Source: Parapristionchus giblindavisi (taxonomy: Eukaryota > Nematoda > Chromadorea > Rhabditida > Diplogasteridae). From it: DNA of 64,000 bases. Shown in pieces: positions 38,837-64,000 of this stretch. The position numbers were made by a program, and so were the translations under genes. The stretch is taken from assembly GCA_943737045.1 (NCBI GenBank), contig CALSFV010000245.1:447001-511000 (forward strand), written 5' to 3'. Under the pieces are notes generated by a model that was not told the DNA's origin, ran no database searches, and worked only from the letters and a program-made list of their open reading frames with translations. Within the stretch, counting starts at the first letter, position 1; the number at the start of each line of letters is the position of its first letter.

Positions 38837-41356
38837 CTACAGATTTCGAGTCATGGTCGGTTTGGGATGATAGAATAGCTGAGCGTGAATCGTCTTCTCC
38901 GTCAACTCGCCCACAAGAGATTGCTGGTATCTGCAACAAAAAGAGTAAATCAATCTATCGATCGACCAAACAATCGATAACAGCGCATATGTACTTTGTA
39001 CAAACTGGAACAAATATGGAAACAAGCACTGATTTAGTTACTGCTATTGCCGCTCCGATGAATGATATCACAAACACCATTATATTAATCAATAATATAA
39101 ATACCGTATCCTCTCCAAATTCAAACAAATCAATAATCTCTATCTTCTTACTTCTTATCACTAGGTCGCTCTCCATCCTCAAATACAGCAATATCCTCTA
39201 GTTGCTTATCGATATCAGCCATAGCCTTCTCGAGTTCCTCACGACGAGCACGAATCTCTGCCAGACGAGTCGATCTGCAATCATTTATGGCGCGTTAAAA
39301 TGTGGTGGAAAACCGAAAAAAGCGACTTTCCAAGTGTTAAAATGTATCATCAATTGACATACTAGCATATAATTTGTCTAAAATATTTTGATGTTCAATT
39401 CCAAAAATTCATCAAATTGACTGGTGAAAGAATGTGCTTAGGGATATAAGATACACGAAACATGGTATCATCGGGTGCTTAACACCGGGCGACAGACATG
39501 GTCCATGGTTATCCCATGGGATAGACCCACCCGCAAAGTTTTGAGAAAGTAGGATACCCACCCGCAAAATTTCGAAAAATATCGACTTGCAAAAATTATT
39601 GATTAATCATGTCCAAGAAATTTGAAAAAAAGAGTATGGTAACAAATTGAATAAAGGAGTACGAATATGAGAAGAGTACGATCTTTAAAAAGTTTTAAAA
39701 AAATAGTACGCTGTGTCGGAATTTAACGTTACCACGAACTGAAATATGAATTGATTCAAAAAAAATTGATTTTTCGTTTAGAGAGTCGCGTACCGACAGA
39801 GAACACAATGGACAATAAGAAATAAGTAAATTATAGTGGGAAAGTGTTGTTTGGAGGGGTGCATTTTCAGGCATGATTATCGCATACTGAATTTATTTTT
39901 TCTATTTCCTTGGTAGCAGCATATAAAATTTATTTTTTGCGTCATTTCTCGTCGCGTACCGACAGAGATTCCAATTTTCCATATGGAAATGTAAAATGAA
40001 CGCGTCAAACTCACTTGCCAGAGCATTATCCCACCGTAGGTACCATGGGATAACGTGCTGGAAATCCTCTTAAACGCAATAATTACTCGATTTTTTGAGT
40101 TTCATGTTTTTCTCTGTCGGTACCCGATCAGATTGAGATACTATGCATGTAATATAGTGCAGTATTGAACGAAATAGCATATTATTAAAATCATTTCTCG
40201 TTCTTACTGTAAGTTAGATAGTCTAACTGTCACATGGCTATTGCAAACTGAAATAATAACGGAGTTAAAAAAAATTATTTCCCCCCATTTTTTGTGTACC
40301 CGCCCGCATTTTTTTGCTGAAAATCTACGTTACCCACCCGCATTTTTTGCCCGTGGGATAACCATGGACCATGTCTGCCGGGCGAAAAAAAAGTACAGAA
40401 TGTTCAATTTACAAATTTTCGCAACCCATGTTACAGTTGCACAAGTTCATTAATAAACTTATTACGTTAATGAAGATAATAAAAATATTATATAAGTAAC
40501 CATACCCTTCACTCTCATATTTCATATGCAATTCCTCCAATCTTTTCTCCTTCTCTTCCTCCACACGCGATCGCAGTTGTGCCTCTGCCCAGGCCTTAAA
40601 TCATTAAAAGAAATAATAAAAATTATTAAAATAAGATTGATTTCTAATTAAAACTTAAAATATAGTCAGATAAAAATCGGCAAATCATTTCTCTCTGGCC
40701 GGGAATTGAACCCGGGTCTCGCATGTGACAGACGCGGATACTAACCACTATACTACCAGAGACACATTGGAGAATGCGGAAAGAGTGTATGGCATACCTT
40801 GCGTGTTTTCACGTGCTCTGGCTGTTTGGGCACATGATACGCGATTTTCAGCTCCTTCAAGATGCGCTCAAAGTTCTCGTGATTCTGATCGCGCAGTTGA
40901 CCTGAGGTAATAAGAGTAATAATAATAGTGATTAAATTAAATATGTATCATAACTGCAAAGACTTTTGGGACACCGTAATCATAGCTCGAAAAGTATGTT
41001 ACAAAAGACCAAGCCTGACCGGATTTTGAGCCAAAATTTCGCAAAAATCGAAAAACCTGGCCGGATTTTGAGCCAAAATTTCACAAAAATTGAAGAACCT
41101 GACCGGAGTTTGAGCCAAATTTGCCAAAAATCGAAAAACCTAACAGGATTTTGAAAACCGATAACCTAGCTATTCGACCTATGACCGTAATAGTACAGCA
41201 GTTGATCACTGTCGAAATTCTAACCCTAATGTTTTAAAACAATAAATTTCACATTAGGTATTATTTAATTATGACTTTTCAAAAACTAACCAAGCATCTT
41301 TCTGCGCCAATTGATCGTTAGCCAGATACGATGAGTGAGCCACGTTGGCTTCTGGA

Positions 41357-41396
<40 letters not shown>

Positions 41397-44300
41397 GATA
41401 TAAAGTAACACTACAATCAACATTTGAAATATATACAATAGCGGTCAAAAGTATTCGCCCAAAACTTTGAAATTTCATAACTTTTGACTGAGATGAGCAA
41501 TCGGGCTCATCTTTTTTCAGGATAATATAGTACAAGTGGCCATCATATCCTACTCCCGTTGTTATGATTCGTCGTCGTACTATTGTGTAGTGATCCTGGA
41601 ACCCCTCTGTACTTACTCAGCGAGAATTATTTCCTCAGGTGGATTTTTCTGAGACTTGTTTTTAACGGTGCATGAACAACATTTACTGAGGAGTAGAATC
41701 CGCTATGCCATCCATTCGAGCTAATTCATTCCTGTGAGAAAATCGAAATTTCCAACACCACTGAAATTGAGCAAAAAGGTCATAACTCTGTGTTCAGTGA
41801 AGCTGCAGGCTACAAACTTGGTGGAGATAATAGCCCATGTGCGACACAAACCCTTGCCAAGTATGAGCCCGATCGGTTGAATTTTGAAAAATTTCGAAAA
41901 TTTATTTTTCTCATTTTTCGAGGTACAGGAAGTACCTGGTCGGATTAATTTCGATTCAGTTCAACATCCAGATGTCTTCTATGTATAGTAGATGACATTT
42001 TAGTATTGTTTCGCGAAATTTCGAGTTTTTCGAGAAAAGTTTTAGCTGGAGAAAGGAGGTAGAAAATAGTTATGATATTTGTCACTATTTTTTCGAAATT
42101 CTCAAAATTTGTCCGATTAGGATCAGACATTGCCACGATAAAGACAGAAGATTATCCACATAGTAGAATGGCTATCGAAGCTCTTTTAGTTCCCCAAAAA
42201 ATCATTTTAATTTTTTAGGTGGTTTTAAAAGATCGTGCCCTAACAAATTTTCGGCCTCTTCTAACAATTCACACGAAGAACTCGAAATTTCGTGAAACAC
42301 TAGAAAACTGTTATCTACTATATATAGAAGACATCTGGCGGTTGAACTGAGTAGAAACTATCCTGAGCAGATACATCCTGTACCTCGAAAAATGAGAAAA
42401 ATAAATTTTCGAAATTTTTCAAAATTCAACCGATCGTGCTCATACTCGGCAAGGGTTTGTGTCGCACATGGGCAATTACCTCTGCCACGTTTGGAGCCTA
42501 CAGCTTCACTGAACACAAAGTTATGGCATTTTTGCCCAAATTCAAGGGTGTCGAAATTTTCGATTTTCTCATAGGAATGAATTTGCTTGAATGGATACCA
42601 TATCGGATTCTACTCCTCAGTAAATGTTGTTCATGCACTGTTAAGAACAAGTCTCAGCAAAATCCACCTGAGGAAATAATTACCGCTGAGTAAGTACAGA
42701 GGGGTTCCAGGATCACTACACAATAGTACGACGACGAATCATAACAACGGGAGTATGATATGATGGCCACTAGTACTATATTATCCTGCCAAAAGATGAG
42801 CCCGATTACTCACCTGAGTCAAAAGTTATGACATTGCAAAGTTTTGGACGAATACTTTTGACCGCTACTGTATGACCATTTTTGGCCACAAATCATCAGA
42901 AGGAATACGGTAACTAATCAATCGATAATGCTAGCTAATCAATCAATATACCTTGGGTGTCTCCTTGGCGATCTCATCTGCCAGCATTGACCAGTGACGA
43001 ATGAGCGCCGTCGTCCATCCAACTGTCAATCAATAAATCGATAAATAACCCGATCAATGAAAGGACAATGGCCAACGTGTATTTAACGTTTTACAATCAG
43101 GTACTATATCATCTACAATATCGGAATACGCAGTTCAACCGTGATCCAAATAAACTTGTTTAATAAAGATACAGACTCAGGTGTTTGAATCCTTGCATGA
43201 TCCAAGTAAAATTCGTGCAATTAGTGGCATGATCATGCATGGAAAATACTCGAATCATGCATGGATTATCCGTGATCATGCATGGATTCTGTCATTCCAT
43301 GCATGATCACAGAAAATTCGTGCATGATCACGGAAGATCCATGCATGATCACGAACGATGGATATTCCATGCATGATCATGCATGGAATGTCGAATCATG
43401 CATGATTATACTTGTATTCGTGATCATGCAAGGATTTCAACACCAGCTCTGGAGTAGAGGAGATTTCGCTTACGCACACAACTGAGTAAATTTTGGAGTG
43501 AGCCGGTTCCCAAATGGAAATCCCTTATGGTCCATACAATTGCGGCAAAAGGCGGGTAAAATCAGAGAAATTTGGTCTTATTTTCCTGTCTTTTCGCAAC
43601 ATTTGAACATAAAATTCTCGGGAATCATGGAGTAGGTTAGTACGCCTAGACTGCTACGACCAAAGTACTACTCCGACCAAAGTACTACTAAGACCAAAGT
43701 ACAGACTACAAATATCAAACTACAAAAGTAGCGTACTCTTCATCTCGAGTGAGTTATCATCAAGTGAGTGGAGGGAGCACTTCTCGATCAGCAGTCTCTT
43801 CCACTCGTCCGTTCGCTCACGACGAGTCCCCATCTCGAGACTTAAATATGAGATTATTCATTATTGATTGATTTGGAAGATTCATGATCGGATTGTACTA
43901 TTTTTGATTTATAAGAACTGTCTAAATTGTTAGATCGATATCAGACGACACACAGATTGAGAAAAAACACATCAGAAAATGAGTGCGACACCTGGCCAAA
44001 TCAAACTCATGAAACATGAATTCAATTGGCATCTCTGACCAGACAACTATTAGATGAATTAATTCATACATTTTTGTTTAACATTTTCTAACATTATTTC
44101 GCTAAAATTTCTTTTTTCTCTCTTTCTCGCTGAAATCTGCTCAATTAAACGAATCGATTAAACGGTACAAAAATTGGGTTGCAAGCATACGTGGGCGGGC
44201 ATTGCCGCTGGAAATGAAAATCGGGGGGTCGGAAGTAAAATCGGGGGTCGGAAGCAAAAAAATGGAGCATTTATACGTCATTTTGAGTGATTTTTTCGGA

Positions 44301-45866
44301 AAATCGGGGGGTCGGGTGCCAAAAATCGGGGGTCTATTGCTGCTAGCGGCAGTGGTGCCCACGTATGGTTGCAAGCACACTAAAGTGCAAAATTAAATAG
44401 TAATATACAAATTAAATTAATAATTGCTCCTTATCGTTCATTTCCATCATTATACCATTCAAGGCACACCCCCAATTTGAAACTCCCCCGCTCTGGCAAT
44501 ACTCTCTCGCTTTCTTTGTTTACGAGAGAATATTGACAGTGCGGATTGTAAAATTAGCTCGGGTTGAGCCTTCAACGCTCATACTATCGAGTATCACATA
44601 TGATAAGCAAATTAAATTATTAAATTTAAAGAAATTCTACCTGAATATCTTCTTGACACTATCGGGAGCGTTCTTCAGTTCATCGAGTCCTCGGAAGGGA
44701 CCACGAGGCGCAGACAGATCAAGCTCCGGCAGACCAAACGTCACACGATCGGCTACCTAAAATTGATTTAATTAATTAATTATTTAATTAAACAATTATT
44801 AATATCATTGTTTTGTAATCGAACAATATACTACAAAAGAAAACTAGAACGCTCTCATGATTTCCAGCAAATCAATACGATTTAAAATCAATCAATAAAA
44901 CAAATTAATCAATAAATATATAATCGATACCAAGTTATCAGCAGCCTTGAGTCCAAGATCGCGCTCCGATCCAACCTTCTCCTCATACAACTTCTTCAAT
45001 GCGTCGATATAGTGCTCATCTGAAGATATTATTGATTGATTTGGATATCTTATCGATCAATTTGTACCAATCAATAATTCACAAGTACGCTCACAAAAGA
45101 GAAATCGTAGAATAACTTTCTGTTTCTTCACTTCACTTTTAATGATGGTAAGCTATTACCGAATACAAAAAGTATACCATAATTTAAATAATTAATATAA
45201 AAATCAACAATGCCAAAGTACTAACCAAGCGGTAGCTCTCGTGCCTTCTTCTCAAAGTAGTCGGGATCCTGGTAATCCGGGTCGGTCACCTGACAACGAA
45301 CGTACATAATTAATAATAAGTAATAATAATTAATTACATTAAAACAACTTTATTCAGCCGATTAGGGTCAGCTAATAATAATAATAATAAAATCAATAAT
45401 AGATATACAATTTGCCCCCACTCCGCTAATGTCACAAGTAATTTCTCCCCCTGTCATTATTTGCGACTGTGAACGAACAAGGCGATTCAATGTTTCGTGA
45501 TAGTTTCTTAGTTAGCGATCGCAGATTGATTGCTAATGCTTGTGGCAAAGGACTCTGGTGTTGAAATCCTTGCATGATCACGAATACAAGTATAATCATG
45601 CATGATTCGACATTCCATGCATGATCATGCATGGAATATCCATCGTTCGTGATCATGCACGAATTTTCCTCATAAAATTGTCTAAGACAACCCAATTCAA
45701 ATTTCCATTCCACTCATTCTCCTTCTAATTGTACGATAAATCAATATCATTCTACCAAAGTATACAATCAATCAATAAATCATCCACCAACCTTCTTGTG
45801 CTTGTTGAAGAAGAAACTTCTTCCTCTTGACAGGTTAGCGGACACGTGAAGCGCGCGCCTTTGCAT
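38837..45866 (-). CDS. mrps-15: Mitochondrial small ribosomal subunit protein uS15m
   Basis: Component of the mitoribosomal small subunit. Eleven coding exons join without a frame break (990 nt, 329 aa): 45792-45866, 45226-45289, 44931-45019, 44641-44756, 43737-43840, 42952-43022, 41291-41351, 40798-40901, 40506-40594, 39152-39274, 38837-38930. All introns are GT-AG. The N-terminus, MQRRALHVSANLSRGRSFFF, is Arg-rich and amphipathic like a mitochondrial presequence. An in-frame TGA lies just upstream of the ATG. Residues about 108-222 hold the S15 fold, with IFSLEMGTRRERTDEW, WTTALIRHW, INWRRKML and NFERILKELKIAY matching the helix order of the family. A Glu/Arg-rich C-terminal extension (229-298) follows, as in animal mitochondrial S15. 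Exon 10 can also read straight through into a stop (GAT AAG AAG TAA) that overlaps its GTAAG donor. Introns hold a tRNA and many mobile elements. The family call is strong. Splice sites are by eye. Confidence 0.88.
39493..40377. mobile_element. hAT-like non-autonomous element (885 bp)
   Basis: The TIRs begin CAGACATGGTCCATGGTTAT and are identical over 24 bp. The octamer CCGGGCGA occurs directly on both sides (39485-39492, 40378-40385). An 8-bp duplication and a CAG terminus are the hAT signature. The interior is AT-rich with inverted GCGGGTGGGT and ACCGACAGAGA words and no long frame. It sits in mrps-15 intron 9 (39275-40505) and accounts for most of that intron. Confidence 0.92.
40691..40762 (-). 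tRNA. tRNA-Asp (GTC)
   Basis: A 72-nt cloverleaf on the minus strand. The acceptor stem is TCTCTGG/CCAGAGA with discriminator G. The anticodon arm is CGCGT-CTGTCAC-ATGCG with anticodon GTC, and the T arm is CCGGGTTCAATTCCCGG. The internal promoter boxes TAGTATAGTGG and GGTTCAATTCC are intact. G73 and GTC are the expected Asp identity elements. It lies within mrps-15 intron 8 (40595-40797), on the same strand as the host gene. Confidence 0.95.
40981..41183. mobile_element. MITE family 2 (203 bp), perfect 8-bp TSD
   Basis: The ends CATAGCTCGAA and TTCGACCTATG are flanked on both sides by ACCGTAAT (40973-40980, 41184-41191). Inside are tandem copies of CCTGACCGGATTTTGAGCC with AAATTTC spacers. 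It lies in mrps-15 intron 7. Confidence 0.92.
41356..41395. repeat. (AAT)n microsatellite beside the mrps-15 exon-7 acceptor
   Basis: About 13 AAT units on the plus strand. On the coding strand this is (ATT)n running into TTTCCAG, so it supplies the polypyrimidine-like tract of the exon-7 acceptor. Confidence 0.9.
41434..42872. mobile_element. Mariner/Tc1-like foldback element (about 1.44 kb)
   Basis: The left end TACAATAGCGGTCAAAAGTA and the right end TACTTTTGACCGCTACTGTA are inverted copies with terminal TA. The similarity continues almost to the centre (about 42150), including the inverted blocks GATTCGTCGTCGTACTATTG, GGTTCCAGGATCACTACAC, GGGTTTGTGTCGCACATGGG and ATAGAAGACATCTGG. The element is therefore two arms of about 700 bp with a short centre. 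TA-bounded ends with a GGTCAAAAGT motif are typical of Tc1/mariner elements. No transposase frame is present. It lies in mrps-15 intron 6 (41352-42951). Confidence 0.9.
43178..43447. mobile_element. Palindromic CATGCATGATC element
   Basis: The inverted ends CAGGTGTTTGAATCCTTGCA and TGCAAGGATTTCAACACCAG enclose many copies of GATCATGCATGG and its complement. A partial copy in the opposite orientation is at 45557-45665. No clean target duplication could be seen. It lies in mrps-15 intron 5. Confidence 0.75.
44186..44367. mobile_element. MITE family 1 (182 bp), perfect 8-bp TSD
   Basis: The termini CATACGTGGGC/GCCCACGTATG are flanked by GTTGCAAG on each side (44178-44185, 44368-44375). The interior is nearly the same as the copy at 24589, including the paired AAAATCGGGGG words. 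It lies in mrps-15 intron 4. Confidence 0.93.
44461..44530. repeat. Dispersed repeat shared with erm-1 intron 12
   Basis: CACACCCCCAATTTGAAACTC followed by CTCTCGCTTTCTTTGTTTACG is the diverged reverse complement of 48315-48385. Both copies are intronic. The family is unnamed and no termini were resolved. Confidence 0.6.
45557..45665. mobile_element. Partial, inverted copy of the palindromic element at 43178
   Basis: It reads CTGGTGTTGAAATCCTTGCA and then GATCATGCATGG words in the same order as the reverse complement of 43310-43447. The other end is missing. It lies in mrps-15 intron 1. Confidence 0.75.
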
Positions 45867-47148
45867 CCTAACCAAGGATCATTTTCAGAGATCAAAGATC
45901 ACTTCCAGAGATCAAAGATCACGTTTAAATACAGTGGTATAGTGCCACCCGATCGAGCGGATTCATGTTTGTATTGTGTAAAGATCAAAGATCAAAGATC
46001 ATTCGTATCGTAACTACTTCATTCTTTGTGTGTGATATGGATGAGCAATGGATGAATGAATGGGTAGAGCAGGATGATGCCGGGACTAACAAATCAATCG
46101 ATAATTGATAGATGAGCTTGATCATGTGTGTAGTACAGTAGTATTGTAATAAGCAATCGGGGAGCGAGGATGAACGGTTATTCCGGAAAATGTGGATAAC
46201 AATATGGGTGTGGGTGGGTGGGTACTGGTTTGCTGATAGGGTAACGGAGGGGTCGGGGAGTGGTTAACCACCTTGCGGGGTTGCCCACTCCGGGGGATGA
46301 ACAACTACTACAGCGAATGTGATGTGTGATGCAATGAAGCGAAAGGAGAGTGAGGAGATAAAGTGAAATCAATCGATAAATCGATAATCGAAGGAATGGG
46401 GGCGGGATTACGATAGCACAACCTATTATTAGCAATGGGGATCAAGTACGGAATAAACACAAGTGGTGTAAGAGAGAGTGCGTATCACAAGGACGACGTT
46501 TGATAACATATATGTATATATTAAGCGCCAGCTAGATAGAATATATAGAATAAGGCAGCGAGAAGAAGAGATGATTGGGAAAGAGCAGAAAGAGATAAAC
46601 AGCACTCTCACACACACACAAACATGCACGCATTCGGAGACGGCAGAACACACCACGCACACAACGAACTTACAGTAGTAGTAGTAGTACAATTGAATAG
46701 CAACACACAACACACGAATGGTGGTGGTGTACAGGGCGGGGGATACTGTAGACAGGACGATGTATATCAATTCGGGGAAGGTACATAGAATAAGAGAAGA
46801 AGATACATATTCATTAAGTGGGCAGAGTCGAAGAAAATCGATAAATAATTATAATAATAATAATGATAATAAAATATATCACTATGATGATGAAATATAT
46901 AAGGAGAACTGAGTAAAACTGATCGTGTAGTTTGTAGTGTTTGAGATGATCCTAAAGTAGAATGTAGAGGGAGTGATATAGAGACAGAGAGAACAAGGGG
47001 ATATATTCATATATATTAGCATAAATATCTAACAAAACTCTGGAAATACGAACGAAAGCAGGGTCACGAGCGAGATAAACGGGGTACAATGAACCAATCA
47101 ATAATCATGAATGAGCCAATCGATAAATGGGCGGAGCTTCATCCTCAT
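45867..47148. other. Intergenic region: erm-1 3' flank and mrps-15 upstream region
   Basis: The erm-1 stop and the mrps-15 start are 1282 bp apart on the same strand. No AATAAA was found for erm-1; a variant AATGAA on the minus strand lies at 46810-46815. The part nearest mrps-15 (45886-46003) has repeated AGATCAAAGATCA words. The rest is low-complexity (CA-, AT- and AAT-rich) with short spurious frames. No gene is supported. Confidence 0.6.
45886..46003. promoter_or_regulatory. Cluster of AGATCAAAGATCA words upstream of mrps-15
   Basis: Four or five copies of ATCAAAGATCA lie within 120 bp directly upstream of the mrps-15 ATG (45866). AGATCAAAG matches the TCF/LEF core binding motif. Regulatory activity is inferred only from motif density, and the words may simply be a decayed tandem repeat. 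Confidence 0.3.
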
Positions 47149-62334
<15,186 letters not shown>

Positions 62335-62889
62335 GATCGTCGATATGGAATGGGAGATCGAGTGGAGATCAGAGGGTATGAGATATCGGATATGAAGGTG
62401 TATCTAGAATTAATTATCGATTAAAAAATAAACTTCATCCAGTATATTTTTAAAATGCAATGAGATTTAAGCATAAATTATCGCAGCCTAAAGCCGACAT
62501 TCAGATCTAGAAACTGAAAATGATATGCGTAGGGACCGTATCGTGAACATTACGAAAGTGCAGTAAAATTATATTTGTATCATTTTTCAACGTAATCGAT
62601 GATGCCGATTCTAATGGGAAACAAGAAAAAACTCAAAAATAAAATATAAGGATAGAAAACGGTGCTTAATTAATATTCGCTTATGTTAAGAAAACTACAG
62701 TATGCCACCCTTGCAGTTGTGTCATGCGCTGGGTCACGATATATATTTATTCTGTCAAAAATCGATTCATTGATTATTTCTTGCATTTTATTGTTTTTCA
62801 TTGTGTAAAAATACAGTGCAGACCATCACAAAACAAAACGACACTGTCTACATTAAATAAATAACTTTATTTCCACATAACTCTTCGTA
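62335..62889. other. erm-1 5' flank
   Basis: About 555 bp separate the erm-1 ATG from the right-hand satellite. It must contain the 5'UTR and proximal promoter if the annotated start is used. No TATA box, trans-splice acceptor or other motif could be assigned with confidence. Confidence 0.5.
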
Positions 62890-64000
62890 ATGATCGACTA
62901 TCTTTAGCAGCATGCTGCACAAATTCCACAATCGATACAACATCAAGCGTGGTATTAAGATGAAGCCTAGTATCTGGTTCATCGGACCATGTATGAATCG
63001 TACTTGATACATTTCGAAAATAGAAGTAATATCGATATTTCTTCAGCAAAGTTGGCGAGAAAACGGAATAGACTATGTTTCGCTGCATGTTACAAAAATT
63101 CCACAATCAATTCGGCATGAAACGCGGTATTAACATGAAGTCTAGTATCTGGTGAAGCGAGCCATGTATGAATCGTACTTGATACATTTCGAAAATAGAA
63201 GTAATATCGATATTTCTTCAGCAAAGTTGGCGAGAAAACGGAATAGACTATGTTTCGCTGCATGTTACAAAAATTCCACAATCAATTCGGCATGAAACGC
63301 GGTATTAACATGAAGTCTAGTATCTGGTGAAGCGAGCCATGTATGAATCGTACTTGATACATTTCAAAAATAGAAGTAATATCGATATTTCTTCAGCAGT
63401 TAGCGGGAAAAAAAACGGAATAGACTATGTTTCACTGCATGTTACAAAAATTCCACAATCAATTCGGCATGAAACGGGGTATTAACATGAAGCCTAGTAT
63501 CTGGTGAAGCGAGCCATGTATGAATCGTACTTGATACATTTCGAAAATAGAAGTAATATCGATATTTCTTCAGCAAAGTAGGCGAGAAAACGGAATAGAC
63601 TATGTTTCGCTGCATGTTACACAAATTCCACAATCAATTCAGCATGAAACGTTGTATTAACATGAAGTCTAGTATCTGGTGAAGCGAGCCATGTATGAAT
63701 CGTACTTGATACATTTCAAAAATAGAAGTAATATCGATATTTCTTCAGCAGTTAGCGGGAAAAAAAACGGAATAGACTATGTTTCACTGCATGTTACAAA
63801 AATTCCACAATCAATTCGGCATGAAACGGGGTATTAACATGAAGCCTAGTATCTGGTGAAGCGAGCCATGTATGAATCGTACTTGATACATTTCGAAAAT
63901 AGAAGTAATATCGATATTTCTTCAGCAAAGTTGGCGAGAAAACGGAATAGACTATGTTTCGCTGCATGTTACAAAAATTCCACAATCAATTCGGCATGAA
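62890..64000. repeat. Second satellite, alternating 175/177-bp units
   Basis: Units phased on TTCCACAATC occur at 62926, 63101, 63276, 63453, 63628, 63805 and 63980, giving spacings 175, 175, 177, 175, 177, 175. Two unit types alternate in the right part: AGTTGGCGAGAAAAC and AGTTAGCGGGAAAAAAAAC, so the repeat there is a 352-bp dimer. The first unit, nearest erm-1, is the most diverged. Each unit carries the palindrome ATATCGATAT. The unit length is not a multiple of three, and the recurring 63-codon minus-strand frame is not continuous, so coding is unlikely. The array continues past the right edge. Confidence 0.95.

Noticed and set aside
46429..46770. 113-codon hydrophobic, Cys/Val/Tyr-rich minus-strand frame
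   Set aside because: It derives from CA- and GTA-type low-complexity sequence in the intergenic region, and no splice partners or domain are visible.
62867..63985. Recurring 63-codon minus-strand frame in the right-hand satellite
   Set aside because: Unit lengths of 175 and 177 bp shift frame, stops recur in each unit, and no domain is present.

Overview
This is eukaryotic nuclear DNA, most likely from a nematode. Two intron-rich minus-strand genes can be assembled completely by splicing: an ezrin/radixin/moesin protein (erm-1 type, 555 aa, 15 coding exons) and a mitochondrial ribosomal protein uS15m (mrps-15 type, 329 aa, 11 coding exons). The very dense TACAGTAATC/TACCGTAATC interspersed repeats also fit rhabditid-like nematodes. 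The clade is an inference, and no bacterial gene organisation is present.

Layout. 1-19774 and 26006-37966 are two halves of one satellite array: about 49 near-identical monomers of 642-654 bp in two sequence types (A, B), with dimeric and longer higher-order structure. The array is split by a 6231-bp element (19775-26005) with perfect 35-bp terminal inverted repeats and a 3-bp target duplication. Its interior is mostly short-period repeats, nested MITEs and one candidate captured exon, and no transposase is visible. 37966-38836 is ordinary flanking DNA. 38837-45866 is mrps-15, whose introns hold a tRNA-Asp(GTC), an 885-bp hAT-like element, a 1.44-kb mariner-like foldback element and several MITEs. 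45867-47148 is intergenic. 47149-62334 is erm-1, with a pure 37-bp minisatellite as intron 10, a partial exon-6 duplicate in intron 6, and many MITEs. 62890-64000 starts a second satellite with alternating 175/177-bp units that runs off the right edge.

The two genes are tandem on the minus strand, erm-1 upstream, about 1.28 kb apart. Both are housekeeping-type (cortical membrane-actin linker; mitochondrial small ribosomal subunit). They share no pathway, and no operon spacing is evident. They form a roughly 25-kb gene island between two unrelated satellites.

The strongest findings are the TIR element inserted cleanly inside a satellite monomer, the 5837-bp higher-order duplication of the satellite, two MITE families with 8-bp target duplications, the near-complete foldback element that fills an mrps-15 intron, and the minisatellite intron. 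No defence island, CRISPR array or gene cluster of bacterial type was found.
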